DNA of 64,000 nt. Source: a virus. The first letter of the stretch is position 1. Each line of letters begins with the position of its first letter. This document shows, in pieces, positions 1 through 7,233 of the stretch. A program made the position numbers and the translations under genes. The notes under the pieces were generated by a model. The model saw only the letters and a list, made by a program, of their open reading frames with translations. It made no database searches and was not told the origin of the DNA. The stretch spans positions 1 through 64,000 of IMG/VR virus record IMGVR_UViG_3300013286_000010; one strand, given 5' to 3'.

Positions 1-150
1 AAAGGTTGCATGGAATACTATCATCATAAAAAGATGAAGGGCCGTCCTGAAAAATCATTTACCGAAGAGTTGCGTAAAGAACTATGCGAGAAGTTGTTCA
101 ATCATTTCCGCGAAGATATTGTCAAAGACAAATATAAGTTAGGACAATGA
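1..150 (+). CDS. 3' end of an unidentified CDS
   Basis: An open frame runs from base 1 to the TGA at 148-150. The visible product is a short, charged, Lys/Glu-rich helical tail ending KYKLGQ. An internal ATG at 10 would give a 46-residue protein, but the frame is open to the window edge, so a truncated larger gene is as likely. It stops 1 nt before the next gene, as in a late-type operon. I do not recognise the family. Confidence 0.55.
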   Translation, partial: KGCMEYYHHKKMKGRPEKSFTEELRKELCEKLFNHFREDIVKDKYKLGQ

Positions 151-151
151 T

Positions 152-1117
152 ATGAGAATTAGAGAACTACTATCAGAAGGTGGAAATGTATTTGCAGGTA
201 AAACAACTGGCATTAGGCTAGAATATATTGAACCTACTCTTGCAGCATACTTTACAGAATTAAAACATATTTTTCCAAACAAAGCTGGTATTTTTAGTAA
301 ACAAAATTTTGTACCACTAGGGTCGGTTGGTAAGAAAGCAGTTAGCGGAGATATCGATCTAGGCGTTAGCGCAACTGATTTACTAGACAAAGCAATGAGC
401 GACGAGAGTATTGCAGCATGGGGAGTTGATCCCAAAGCAGTACAGGCAGAATTTGAAGCCCTGCAAAAGCGTGCCAGAACCAGTACACCAGAACAGCTAC
501 GCATGAAAGCGTTCCTAAAACAATTAACATTGTATATCAACAGTCATGCACCTAGCCTGTACTGTGATGAAAAGAAAGTTACTGATGGCAACATCTTTGG
601 CTTATTTCCACAGTTAACTGACAAAGGTGAACATGTAGGTAGCGGTGTTCAAATTGATTGGATGATCGGTGATCTAAATTGGTTAAAGTTTAGCTATCAC
701 TCTGCGGCATACCCAGAACAATCTAATGTTAAAGGGCTGCATCGTACACAGTTAATGTTGAGTGCATTCCAAGTAGCCAATTTAAGTTTCAATCATGTGG
801 CTGGCGTTAAGGATAAGGCAACAGGAGAAGTAATTGCCCGTGATCCAGACGATGCATTAAAAGTATTAGGTCAACGTTTGGGATTTAAGATTACACAAGC
901 CGATGCCGAAGACTATTACAAACTACACGCATTGTTAAAAGCTAGATTAAAACCTGAAGATTACAACACATTGTTGAATGTATACTTTAAAATTTTAGAT
1001 AGCACTCGTGCAGATATTCCGGACGACATGCAGGACGAATGGCGTAAGCGCAAGGATGCACTAGGCCTAACTGGCAAGTTCCTCCCGGACAATTCAGCAT
1101 TAAAGGTGAGACAATAA
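152..1117 (+). CDS. Nucleotidyltransferase-fold protein with capsid-targeting-like leader
   Basis: 321 residues. The N-terminus MRIRELLSE resembles the short hydrophobic leader of T4 internal proteins and ends in L-x-E followed by Gly, a T4 gp21-type cleavage context. Around residues 56-72 a GS motif followed about ten residues later by GDIDLGV is the DNA polymerase-beta-type nucleotidyltransferase signature (GS...DxD), which binds metal and NTP. The substrate cannot be told from sequence. The remainder is helical with no further recognised motif. An AGGA Shine-Dalgarno lies upstream, and the TAATG joint to the next gene, itself an NTase-fold protein, suggests the two act together. Packaging in the capsid is inferred from the leader only. 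Confidence 0.7.
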   Translation: MRIRELLSEGGNVFAGKTTGIRLEYIEPTLAAYFTELKHIFPNKAGIFSKQNFVPLGSVGKKAVSGDIDLGVSATDLLDKAMSDESIAAWGVDPKAVQAEFEALQKRARTSTPEQLRMKAFLKQLTLYINSHAPSLYCDEKKVTDGNIFGLFPQLTDKGEHVGSGVQIDWMIGDLNWLKFSYHSAAYPEQSNVKGLHRTQLMLSAFQVANLSFNHVAGVKDKATGEVIARDPDDALKVLGQRLGFKITQADAEDYYKLHALLKARLKPEDYNTLLNVYFKILDSTRADIPDDMQDEWRKRKDALGLTGKFLPDNSALKVRQ

Positions 1118-2961
1118 TGAGCGGCGTAGCAGGTGCAGATCGAGTTAAAAGCAGATTAGACTTTCAACAGTTTCTCGCTTCTTATCAACATTTACTGGGA
1201 CAGTTCCCGGGCTTTGTCAGCATGAAGCCAAGTGGTAGTTATAATAGCAATCCAGACAAACAAGACTTTGGTGACATTGACTTAATCGTACATATCCAAA
1301 GCGAAAAGGATAAGGCAACACTAAAGAAAGAACTTCAAGCGTTCTTTATGAAACAACCCGAGACTGTTATTGTTCCGTTCAGTAGTGCCAAACATGCTGG
1401 TAAGCGTACATACAATGCAGGTGAATTAGTCAGTGTTCGCTTCCATGATGATGCACTGGGCTACAGCGCACAAATCGATAACATTGTAGCATTGGATCAT
1501 TTGGAAGCAGGATTCAAACAGCAATTCTTAGACATGCCCGCAGAAATACAAGGACTGGTCTTGGGATTAGTTAAGATCTCTACTATCGAAACCGAGCCTG
1601 CTATCTTATTCCAAAAGTTAGGTATCAAAGCACAACCACAATTAGAACCTGATCAAGAATACGAGTTTAATTTAAGCGGAGTTGAATTGCAACTGCGCAA
1701 GGTCACTTACGAACCAGGTACATTCAAACAAGTTGGCAGAGACATAATCTGGAGTAGTAGGAATTACGACGACCTACAGAAGTTATTATATCAATACGAT
1801 TTGAATACCAACTTTGACAGTTTATTACAACAGGCTAAACAAAACATACGCAACCCACGTAGTAATCAACGTATGCAAGGTGTATTCAGCAGTATGATCA
1901 GCGTTAAGAGCGGCGAAGTCGGAACTCAAAAAGGTGCAGACAAAGAGGCAGCGTTGGCTAGAGTACAACAGGCATTTGGTGAATCTCGTAGATCAATATT
2001 TAGATCGTTGATGGAAAGTAATAATAAAACTGTTGCATTTGCATTTGGACGATTTCAACCTCCGACAATCGGACACGAACTATTGATTGTTGCTGTTAAA
2101 GAGGCCGCTGCTCAAGCAGGTGCCGATCATGTCATTTATGTTTCTAAAACACAGGATGCTAAAACTAACCCATTAGACATCGGAACTAAAATGGCATACT
2201 TACAAAAGATGTTCCCGGGAACAAACTTTGTAGCAGCCGATGCAACTGTAAGAACACCAGTTGAAGCAATCAAACATTTAAATCAAAAGTATAATGGGTT
2301 AATTTGGGTTGCAGGTTCGGATCGTTTGCCTGTATTCACAAAGTTGGCAAATGACTATAACGGTAAAGAATATCAGTATCAAAATATACAGGTCATTTCT
2401 TCCGGGGCACGAGATCCCGATTCAGAAGGAACTGAAGGCATGAGTGGTACAAAGATGCGTGCTGCGGCTTTGGAAGATAACTTGCAGGAATTTATGCAAG
2501 GACTACCAGGAAATATAAGTGAGCAAGATGCTATGAAATTAATGAACTTAATAAAACAAGGTATGCAAAAACCTGTCAAAGCAGCACCTGGCCCTAAATT
2601 GCCTAACACAACTGAAGCGACATTTAAGAAAAGTCCTTATGGTCGTACTGCCGCTAGCCAACAGCGTGCTAAAGATTTATTAAATCCTCCAAAGCCGCCA
2701 GAGCCAAAGAAAGATGAACCAGTTGCAGAAAAGATGATGCCAGCAAGTAATTTTGCAGGAACTCCTAAAAACAAATTAGGTTCAGCAGGACAATTAAAAG
2801 GCAATATGAAGCGTCCAGCAAGAGCAGGTGACCTGGTAGGTAGTGCTGAAGAAAGCCGAATTGTTAAAGGCGTTCCAATCAGTGAAGATGTTCAAAACAT
2901 CATGGACGCATTGATCAATAAGATTATATTCAATGAAGCAGTATCGAATAAGCGTAAATGA
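1117..2961 (+). CDS. Fusion: nucleotidyltransferase fold + NMNAT-like adenylyltransferase
   Basis: 614 residues. Residues about 40-60 carry GSYNSNP and then FGDIDLIVHI, a GS...DxD nucleotidyltransferase signature like that of the preceding gene. Residues about 305-470 form a cytidylyltransferase/NMNAT-type domain: GRFQPPTIGHE (the (H/T)xGH ATP-binding motif) and later GMSGTKMR (the ISGTxxR-type motif). NMNATs make NAD from NMN and ATP; other members act on FMN or pantetheine phosphate, so the substrate is inferred. Directly before this domain is LME followed by SNN, a gp21-like (L/I)xE site. The last ~130 residues are Pro/Lys-rich and look disordered. The gene starts at a TAATG joint with an AGGTGAG ribosome site. 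Confidence 0.75.
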   Translation: MSGVAGADRVKSRLDFQQFLASYQHLLGQFPGFVSMKPSGSYNSNPDKQDFGDIDLIVHIQSEKDKATLKKELQAFFMKQPETVIVPFSSAKHAGKRTYNAGELVSVRFHDDALGYSAQIDNIVALDHLEAGFKQQFLDMPAEIQGLVLGLVKISTIETEPAILFQKLGIKAQPQLEPDQEYEFNLSGVELQLRKVTYEPGTFKQVGRDIIWSSRNYDDLQKLLYQYDLNTNFDSLLQQAKQNIRNPRSNQRMQGVFSSMISVKSGEVGTQKGADKEAALARVQQAFGESRRSIFRSLMESNNKTVAFAFGRFQPPTIGHELLIVAVKEAAAQAGADHVIYVSKTQDAKTNPLDIGTKMAYLQKMFPGTNFVAADATVRTPVEAIKHLNQKYNGLIWVAGSDRLPVFTKLANDYNGKEYQYQNIQVISSGARDPDSEGTEGMSGTKMRAAALEDNLQEFMQGLPGNISEQDAMKLMNLIKQGMQKPVKAAPGPKLPNTTEATFKKSPYGRTAASQQRAKDLLNPPKPPEPKKDEPVAEKMMPASNFAGTPKNKLGSAGQLKGNMKRPARAGDLVGSAEESRIVKGVPISEDVQNIMDALINKIIFNEAVSNKRK

Positions 2962-3196
2962 TGTTCCGCAAGACAGCGGCGATGATGCATATCTAGCACC
3001 CGAAGATCCTATTCATGCTCTAAAAGCAGTTAGTATTATGGGCGGATTAGGTGGGCAACAGCGTCTTGCAGAATACAATGCTACATTAAGACCAGTAGTT
3101 GCGGGCAACAATAAAGGGCAAATACAACGCGAACAGAACATACGTCCTGGCACCGATGCGTGGTTTAAACTTTGGTTTGGACAAAATAATAAATAA
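2933..3196 (+). CDS. Conserved small protein of unknown function
   Basis: 87 residues, overlapping the previous gene by 29 nt in another frame. The start at 2933 has no clear Shine-Dalgarno and may depend on translational coupling. The product has an acidic N-terminal half (DSGDDAYLAPEDP), a Gly-rich turn (IMGGLGGQQRL) and a C-terminal WFKLWFGQNNK. No membrane segment or catalytic motif is seen. It sits between the NTase/NMNAT fusion and Dps in the cargo cluster. Function unknown. Confidence 0.6.
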   Translation: MKQYRISVNDVPQDSGDDAYLAPEDPIHALKAVSIMGGLGGQQRLAEYNATLRPVVAGNNKGQIQREQNIRPGTDAWFKLWFGQNNK

Positions 3197-3202
3197 TATA
3201 TC

Positions 3203-3646
3203 ATGGATAAATTAATTCAACTTACTCGCATTGGTTTTGGCACAACTTTTAGTTTTTATGTAAAAGTTCATTCTTTTCACTGGAACGTAGAGGGCAGTGA
3301 TTTCTACGAATATCATAAACTGTTTGAAGAAATCTACACAGAAGTCTACGGTGCAATAGACCCCTACGCAGAAAATGTGCGTAAATTAGGGGGATACATT
3401 CCTACTAGTTATCATAACCTCAGCATGTTAACCAAGATCGAAGACGAAGATCGTGTGCCCAACAAAGACGAAATGATACAAGAATTGTTACAAGACAGTG
3501 AGCGTATACAGATTGTTCTCAAGAAAAACTACGATGCTGCTGAAGCTGCGGGTGAACACGGGCTTTCAAACTTCCTTGCCGAAAGGCTTGACAACCATAA
3601 AAAACATGCATGGTTCCTGCGTGCTAGTTTAAAAGGATCAATGTAA
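3203..3646 (+). CDS. dps: Dps/ferritin-like DNA-protection protein
   Basis: 147 residues, close to the usual Dps length. The segment KVHSFHWNVEG followed by FYEYHKLFEEIYTEVY matches the Dps signature, where His plus downstream Asp/Glu residues form the ferroxidase site at the dimer interface. Dps proteins form 12-mers that oxidise and store iron and shield DNA from peroxide. The gene has no visible Shine-Dalgarno; an AATAAATA element ends 7 nt before the ATG. It lies among leader-bearing probable internal capsid proteins, with an SOD gene 4 kb downstream, suggesting an antioxidant role for phage DNA or the early-infected host. It lacks an obvious capsid leader itself. Confidence 0.85.
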   Translation: MDKLIQLTRIGFGTTFSFYVKVHSFHWNVEGSDFYEYHKLFEEIYTEVYGAIDPYAENVRKLGGYIPTSYHNLSMLTKIEDEDRVPNKDEMIQELLQDSERIQIVLKKNYDAAEAAGEHGLSNFLAERLDNHKKHAWFLRASLKGSM

Positions 3647-4017
3647 TGCGAGCTAAAGATTTTGTTAACGAAGTTAGAGGTGATGGTAAGATGCATCCTC
3701 ATATGGACAACGCTAACCAAGGCGCTGTTCGTATGCGTGATATCGGTGGATACGATCGTACCTATCACCTAAACCGTATTTGGATGGCCGCTGCAATGGC
3801 TGATGGTAAGAGTGCAAAAGCTGTTGATATGGATAGTGCCAGTTTTGTCGAAAAGTATAATGTGGCATTTCCTTACACTGATGCAGAACACTTGATGATA
3901 TTGGCTGCTATGGCCACTATTCCAACTGATAGCCAAGAATTAACCAAACGTGGTAAAAGTAAAGAACCGGATGATACTTATACAGTAAGTCCCGTAGCAA
4001 ATTGGATGAAGAAATGA
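3646..4017 (+). CDS. Leader-bearing probable capsid-internal protein, unknown function
   Basis: 123 residues. The N-terminus MRAKDFVNE followed by VRGDGKMHPH resembles a T4-type capsid-targeting leader with a V-x-E cleavage context. The body has a conserved-looking block (GGYDRTYHLNRIWMAAAM) and a C-terminal basic stretch. There is no enzyme motif. It begins at a TAATG joint after Dps with an AAAGGA site and ends in an ATGA overlap with the next gene. Function unknown; location in the virion is inferred from the leader. Confidence 0.65.
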   Translation: MRAKDFVNEVRGDGKMHPHMDNANQGAVRMRDIGGYDRTYHLNRIWMAAAMADGKSAKAVDMDSASFVEKYNVAFPYTDAEHLMILAAMATIPTDSQELTKRGKSKEPDDTYTVSPVANWMKK

Positions 4018-6125
4018 ACAACGAATTTAAAAAAGTAAAATCAAATGGCGAAACACGATTCGTGTTAGAATTCTCCGACGGTGGATCAACAAGTGCAGGC
4101 AGTATAGCTAGCGTAGAAAAACCACTAGGTGAACTACAGCGTAGAGCTGAACCGCCAAAACCTCGCAACTTCGTTGCCAAGAATGCCAAGATGGGCGGGG
4201 CTGGTCAGCACAAGGATAAGAAGAAGGCTGATAAGCAGGGTGATGTTAAACATCGTAAACCATTTGCTGAAGGCGATGTTGTTCCACTAGGTAAAAAGCA
4301 TCGTGGAGATTTAGAGGATACACGCTCATGCCCCAAGTGCGGTGGCGACTTACAAGGTGGAACATACATGGGACACCGAGTAAAAGTGTGCCATCCTTGT
4401 TCACAAGTTTATCTACCACCTAACAGCGGTATTGACCAAAAGGGTAATAAAATAGGCGAGCAAGGTGTGGCGGAAGGCTCTGAACAATATGATGAAATTA
4501 GTGACAAAGCATTCGATGAAGGATATGCTGGGTATTCTTATCGCAACATTTATCCCAAAGGCACTAGAGAATATGAGGAATATCACGAAGGGTGGTACGA
4601 CGGTCGCTTGGCTTTTGAAAAAGCAAACGACTACGAAAGCGACTTTTATATTTCAAGACCGGAGCAAGGTGTGGCGGAAGGTGAAAAGACTATGAGTCGC
4701 GCTGCCAAAGGTAATGAGAAATATGGCAAGGACGGCATGAAGGCACTAGCCAAGGCAGGTCGTGAAGGTGCTAGCGATGAGAAGCTAGATAAGATTCGAG
4801 ACAAGTATGACAACTATAATGAAGAAGCCAAACACGGTCTCTACTACAATGTAAACAAACGCAAGGCTGCTGGAACCAGTAGACCCGCATCAAGTCCCAA
4901 AGCACCCACAGCACAGGCGTGGAAGGATGCAGCCAAAACTGCTAAAAAAGAAAGTATAGCAGAGAGTGAAGGACGTTGTATGCAGTGCGGTATGAAAGAC
5001 TGCAAGTGTCCAGGTACCAGTTGCAAATGCAAACCTATTGCAGGTTGGGTACCGGGCAAAGGTTTCAAGAAAGCCACGGACGAAGCTGCCAATGCCGCAC
5101 AACAAGCTGCCATTGCAATTGCCAAAAAGAAAAAGCAAGGTGTAGAAGAAGAGTGGAGCAAGAAATACAAATCTAGTATCAACTGTAGTCATCCAAAAGG
5201 ATTCAGTCAAAAGGCTCACTGTGCCGGTAAGAAGAAGCACAATGAAAGTATGATGACAATGGAAGCGGTGTGCCCAGATTGCGGCATGTGCCAAACACAC
5301 GGCAATATTAGCGAGATTAAAAAAGGTGCTAAAGATTCAAATGGAGTTAGCAGTTGCTGGTCAGGCTATCATGCGGCTGGTACTAAAAAAGGCCGTAATG
5401 GTGGACAGGTTCGCAACTGTGTGCCCAACGAAGGTATAGCAGAAAATCCAGACTGGTACAATGACGAGGCAAATAGTATGTCTAGTAGTCAACTAAAAAG
5501 TCTATATAAACATGCAATGAAATTACGCCAAGCAGTTAAACGAATGCAGGCACAGGGTGATACATTAGAACCATGGCAACAGAGCAAAGTTACCAAAGCT
5601 GCTGATTATTTAGATGCTGTGTTCAATGCGGTGGACGACGAGCATGATATGGGCGAGCAGACTGAATTAGAAAGTGTAGGTATTCCATCATACGGCGTGG
5701 GCGGTTATCGCAATCGTGGCGATGATGAAAGACACGATCTAGATGATCCAGAACTACAACGTAATCGTCAAGAAGTCACATATTACAACATCACAATCGA
5801 CGGCAAACCTATTAATCCTGAACCAATCTTTGGTCGTAGTGCTACAATTGCATGGGGTAAGAAACATGCTGCCACTGGCGTGGATCTTTCCAACGCTATG
5901 ATATCTCCAGTTAAGTATACCGAAGATGCCTATATGGAATCACTGCAAAATATGTTAGAGCGTTCTGTGAGTCAAGCACAACATAACCTAATGGTAGGTG
6001 TTGCACACAATCCAGCATTTGCCCAAAAGGTAAAAGTTAAACGAGCTGTTGGACAAGAGTTTGCCAATGCAGATCAAGGTCACGACATTAGCAAACTACC
6101 AATCCGTGTTCCAAAAAAGAAATGA
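4014..6125 (+). CDS. Modular polyprotein-like capsid cargo with repeated cleavage-type linkers
   Basis: About 703 residues from the ATG at 4014, chosen over an upstream TTG at 4002 because it makes the ATGA overlap used throughout the window. The protein is a string of short modules. Linkers of one pattern lie near residues 151 and 219 (QGVAE then G), 314 (SIAE then S), 376 (QGVEE) and 474 (GIAE then N), each matching the (I/V)-x-E site of T4 protease gp21. Modules include a CPKCGGD...CHPC zinc ribbon, a Lys-rich NEKYGKDGMKALAKAG block, a Cys-cluster (CMQCGMKDCKC), a KYKSSINCSHPKGFSQKAHC block with further CPDCGMC cysteines, and a helical block beginning NPDWYNDEAN. Many modules are basic or zinc-binding, fitting DNA contact inside the head. 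Processing is inferred. Confidence 0.6.
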   Translation: MNNEFKKVKSNGETRFVLEFSDGGSTSAGSIASVEKPLGELQRRAEPPKPRNFVAKNAKMGGAGQHKDKKKADKQGDVKHRKPFAEGDVVPLGKKHRGDLEDTRSCPKCGGDLQGGTYMGHRVKVCHPCSQVYLPPNSGIDQKGNKIGEQGVAEGSEQYDEISDKAFDEGYAGYSYRNIYPKGTREYEEYHEGWYDGRLAFEKANDYESDFYISRPEQGVAEGEKTMSRAAKGNEKYGKDGMKALAKAGREGASDEKLDKIRDKYDNYNEEAKHGLYYNVNKRKAAGTSRPASSPKAPTAQAWKDAAKTAKKESIAESEGRCMQCGMKDCKCPGTSCKCKPIAGWVPGKGFKKATDEAANAAQQAAIAIAKKKKQGVEEEWSKKYKSSINCSHPKGFSQKAHCAGKKKHNESMMTMEAVCPDCGMCQTHGNISEIKKGAKDSNGVSSCWSGYHAAGTKKGRNGGQVRNCVPNEGIAENPDWYNDEANSMSSSQLKSLYKHAMKLRQAVKRMQAQGDTLEPWQQSKVTKAADYLDAVFNAVDDEHDMGEQTELESVGIPSYGVGGYRNRGDDERHDLDDPELQRNRQEVTYYNITIDGKPINPEPIFGRSATIAWGKKHAATGVDLSNAMISPVKYTEDAYMESLQNMLERSVSQAQHNLMVGVAHNPAFAQKVKVKRAVGQEFANADQGHDISKLPIRVPKKK
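4458..4477 (+). repeat. 20-bp direct repeat, copy 1 (cleavage-type linker)
   Basis: GAGCAAGGTGTGGCGGAAGG occurs here and, identically, at 4662-4681, 204 bp (68 codons) apart and in the same reading frame. It encodes the EQGVAEG linker of the modular protein. A shorter degenerate copy (AGCAAGGTGT) is at 5134-5143. Confidence 0.9.
4662..4681 (+). repeat. 20-bp direct repeat, copy 2
   Basis: Exact second copy of the linker-encoding repeat at 4458-4477. The flanking modules differ, so the identity is confined to the linker. Such repeats could let modules be exchanged by recombination. Confidence 0.9.
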
Positions 6126-6913
6126 AAATAAACGATTTATTAGAGTCAGACGACTACGAAATACATAACCAAGAAAAACTAGATCGAATATTGGTCAAGT
6201 TATGTGAGATGGTCATTGAAGCACAACAAGAAGATAGTGAATACTATGGTATGGTTGCTGCCGGTGTCCTCGATCCTGATAATAATTTAGCAGCTGGAGT
6301 AAATTATCCTCATGAAGAAGGCGGTCGTGTCCATGCAGAAAGAGCCGCAATGGAATTATATGAAAGCCAATATGGATCACCGGTTCCCAAAGGCAGCATC
6401 ATTATTACAACATTAAGTCCGTGTAATGAACACGCAGATCGAACAGCAGATAAGCGCCATGGCGAAAGTTGCACTGAACTAGTCAACAATTCTACTGTGC
6501 ATAAAGTATACTGCGGATACATGGATCCTAGTCAAGGTGACGACGAGCACGATGAGAGAACATTCACTTTAGAAGAAACTCGCAACCCTGCTATACGCGA
6601 GCTTTGCAAAAAGTTTGCAGATACATTCCTAGATGGTCATGTGTCTGAATCAGCAGCTTGGCATCGCAAGGCAGGCAAAAGTAAAACAGGTGGACTAAAC
6701 GATAAAGGCATTGCCAGCTATCGTAGAGAGCATCCCGGAAGTCACTTACAAAAAGCTGTAACTACTAAACCTAGTAAATTAAAACCCGGAAGTAAAGCTG
6801 CCAAACGCCGTAAATCATTCTGTGCTAGAATGGGCGGCAGTAAAGGTCCAATGAAAAAACCCAACGGTGAACCAACCCGTAAAGCCCTAGCATTGCGTAA
6901 GTGGAACTGTTAA
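6122..6913 (+). CDS. Zinc-dependent deaminase fused to a basic C-terminal module
   Basis: 263 residues. The leader MKINDLLE followed by S fits the capsid-targeting/cleavage pattern. Residues ~40-130 form a cytidine/deoxycytidylate-deaminase-like domain: HAE near residue 71 (zinc His and catalytic Glu) and SPC near 100. The second metal Cys comes only after a 15-residue insert (CX15C rather than the usual CX2C). Near residue 175, HVSE followed by S is another (V)-x-E site; after it comes a strongly basic ~85-residue module starting AWHRKAGKSKTGG and ending TRKALALRKWNC. The substrate may be a nucleotide, free base or nucleic acid; this cannot be decided here. It is joined by ATGA to the polyprotein-like gene and by TAATG to the next basic protein. 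Confidence 0.7.
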   Translation: MKINDLLESDDYEIHNQEKLDRILVKLCEMVIEAQQEDSEYYGMVAAGVLDPDNNLAAGVNYPHEEGGRVHAERAAMELYESQYGSPVPKGSIIITTLSPCNEHADRTADKRHGESCTELVNNSTVHKVYCGYMDPSQGDDEHDERTFTLEETRNPAIRELCKKFADTFLDGHVSESAAWHRKAGKSKTGGLNDKGIASYRREHPGSHLQKAVTTKPSKLKPGSKAAKRRKSFCARMGGSKGPMKKPNGEPTRKALALRKWNC

Positions 6914-7107
6914 TGCGTATCTTTGAACTTGTAGAAAACTTTGCAGATGGTCGAAATCCCCAAGACAAGGGCGACAGCAAGAGACATGGCATCAATACCA
7001 AAGCCAGTGTAAGTAGTCTGCGTAAAACTGCCAAACAAGGTGGTCGCAAAGGACAATTAGCTCATTGGCTAGCCAATATGAAAGCTGGACGAGCAAAGAA
7101 GAAATAA
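6913..7107 (+). CDS. Small basic leader-bearing protein
   Basis: 64 residues from the ATG at 6913, which overlaps the upstream stop (TAATG); an in-frame GTG at 6901 is less likely. The start MRIFELVE followed by N is a clear leader plus (L)-V-E site. The rest is very Lys/Arg-rich (KDGRK-type composition, ending KAGRAKKK) and looks DNA-binding. The block NPQDKGDSKRHGI looks like a module that could equally be a segment of the polyprotein-type gene upstream. Likely packaged with DNA, by inference. Confidence 0.65.
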   Translation: MRIFELVENFADGRNPQDKGDSKRHGINTKASVSSLRKTAKQGGRKGQLAHWLANMKAGRAKKK

Positions 7108-7109
7108 AA

Positions 7110-7207
7110 TCAAGTGCCGATTTACCTTTAAGCCACATTGGCTGTACTACGAAAAAACAGGGAAAGCTCATAGTTAGGGGTCCTCGGATGCCCGGTTAAC
7201 CACTTGA
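7110..7207 (+). ncRNA. Possible small structured RNA in the gap before SOD
   Basis: The ends TCAAGTG (7110-7116) and CACTTGA (7201-7207) are perfectly complementary and would close a 7-bp helix around 84 nt. Inside are AGCCA/TGGCT (7131-7143, 3-nt loop), CTGT/ACAG (7142-7160, overlapping) and a GGG/CCC hairpin near 7177-7194. There is no tRNA T-loop and no U-tract. It could be a cis-regulatory leader or mRNA 3'-end structure. No known class recognised. Confidence 0.3.
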
Positions 7208-7232
7208 CATGATATTTACCGATAAATATATC
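7204..7232 (+). promoter_or_regulatory. Promoter region of SOD gene: sigma70-like and late-type elements overlapping
   Basis: TTGACA at 7204-7209, 17 nt, then TATATC at 7227-7232. Within it, GATAAATA at 7221-7228 is a T4 late-type element. The late start would fall about 7234, at the A of the SOD ATG, so that transcript would be leaderless. The sigma70 start would fall inside the gene, so the late element is the more useful reading. Confidence 0.45.
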
Positions 7233-7233
7233 C

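Noticed and set aside
4002-4013. TTG start for the modular protein
   Set aside because: The ATG at 4014 makes an ATGA overlap with the upstream stop, the usual joint in this window.
7110-7207. tRNA gene with a 7-bp acceptor stem
   Set aside because: The closing stem fits, but there is no T-arm, no anticodon arm of the right size, and no D-arm spacing.
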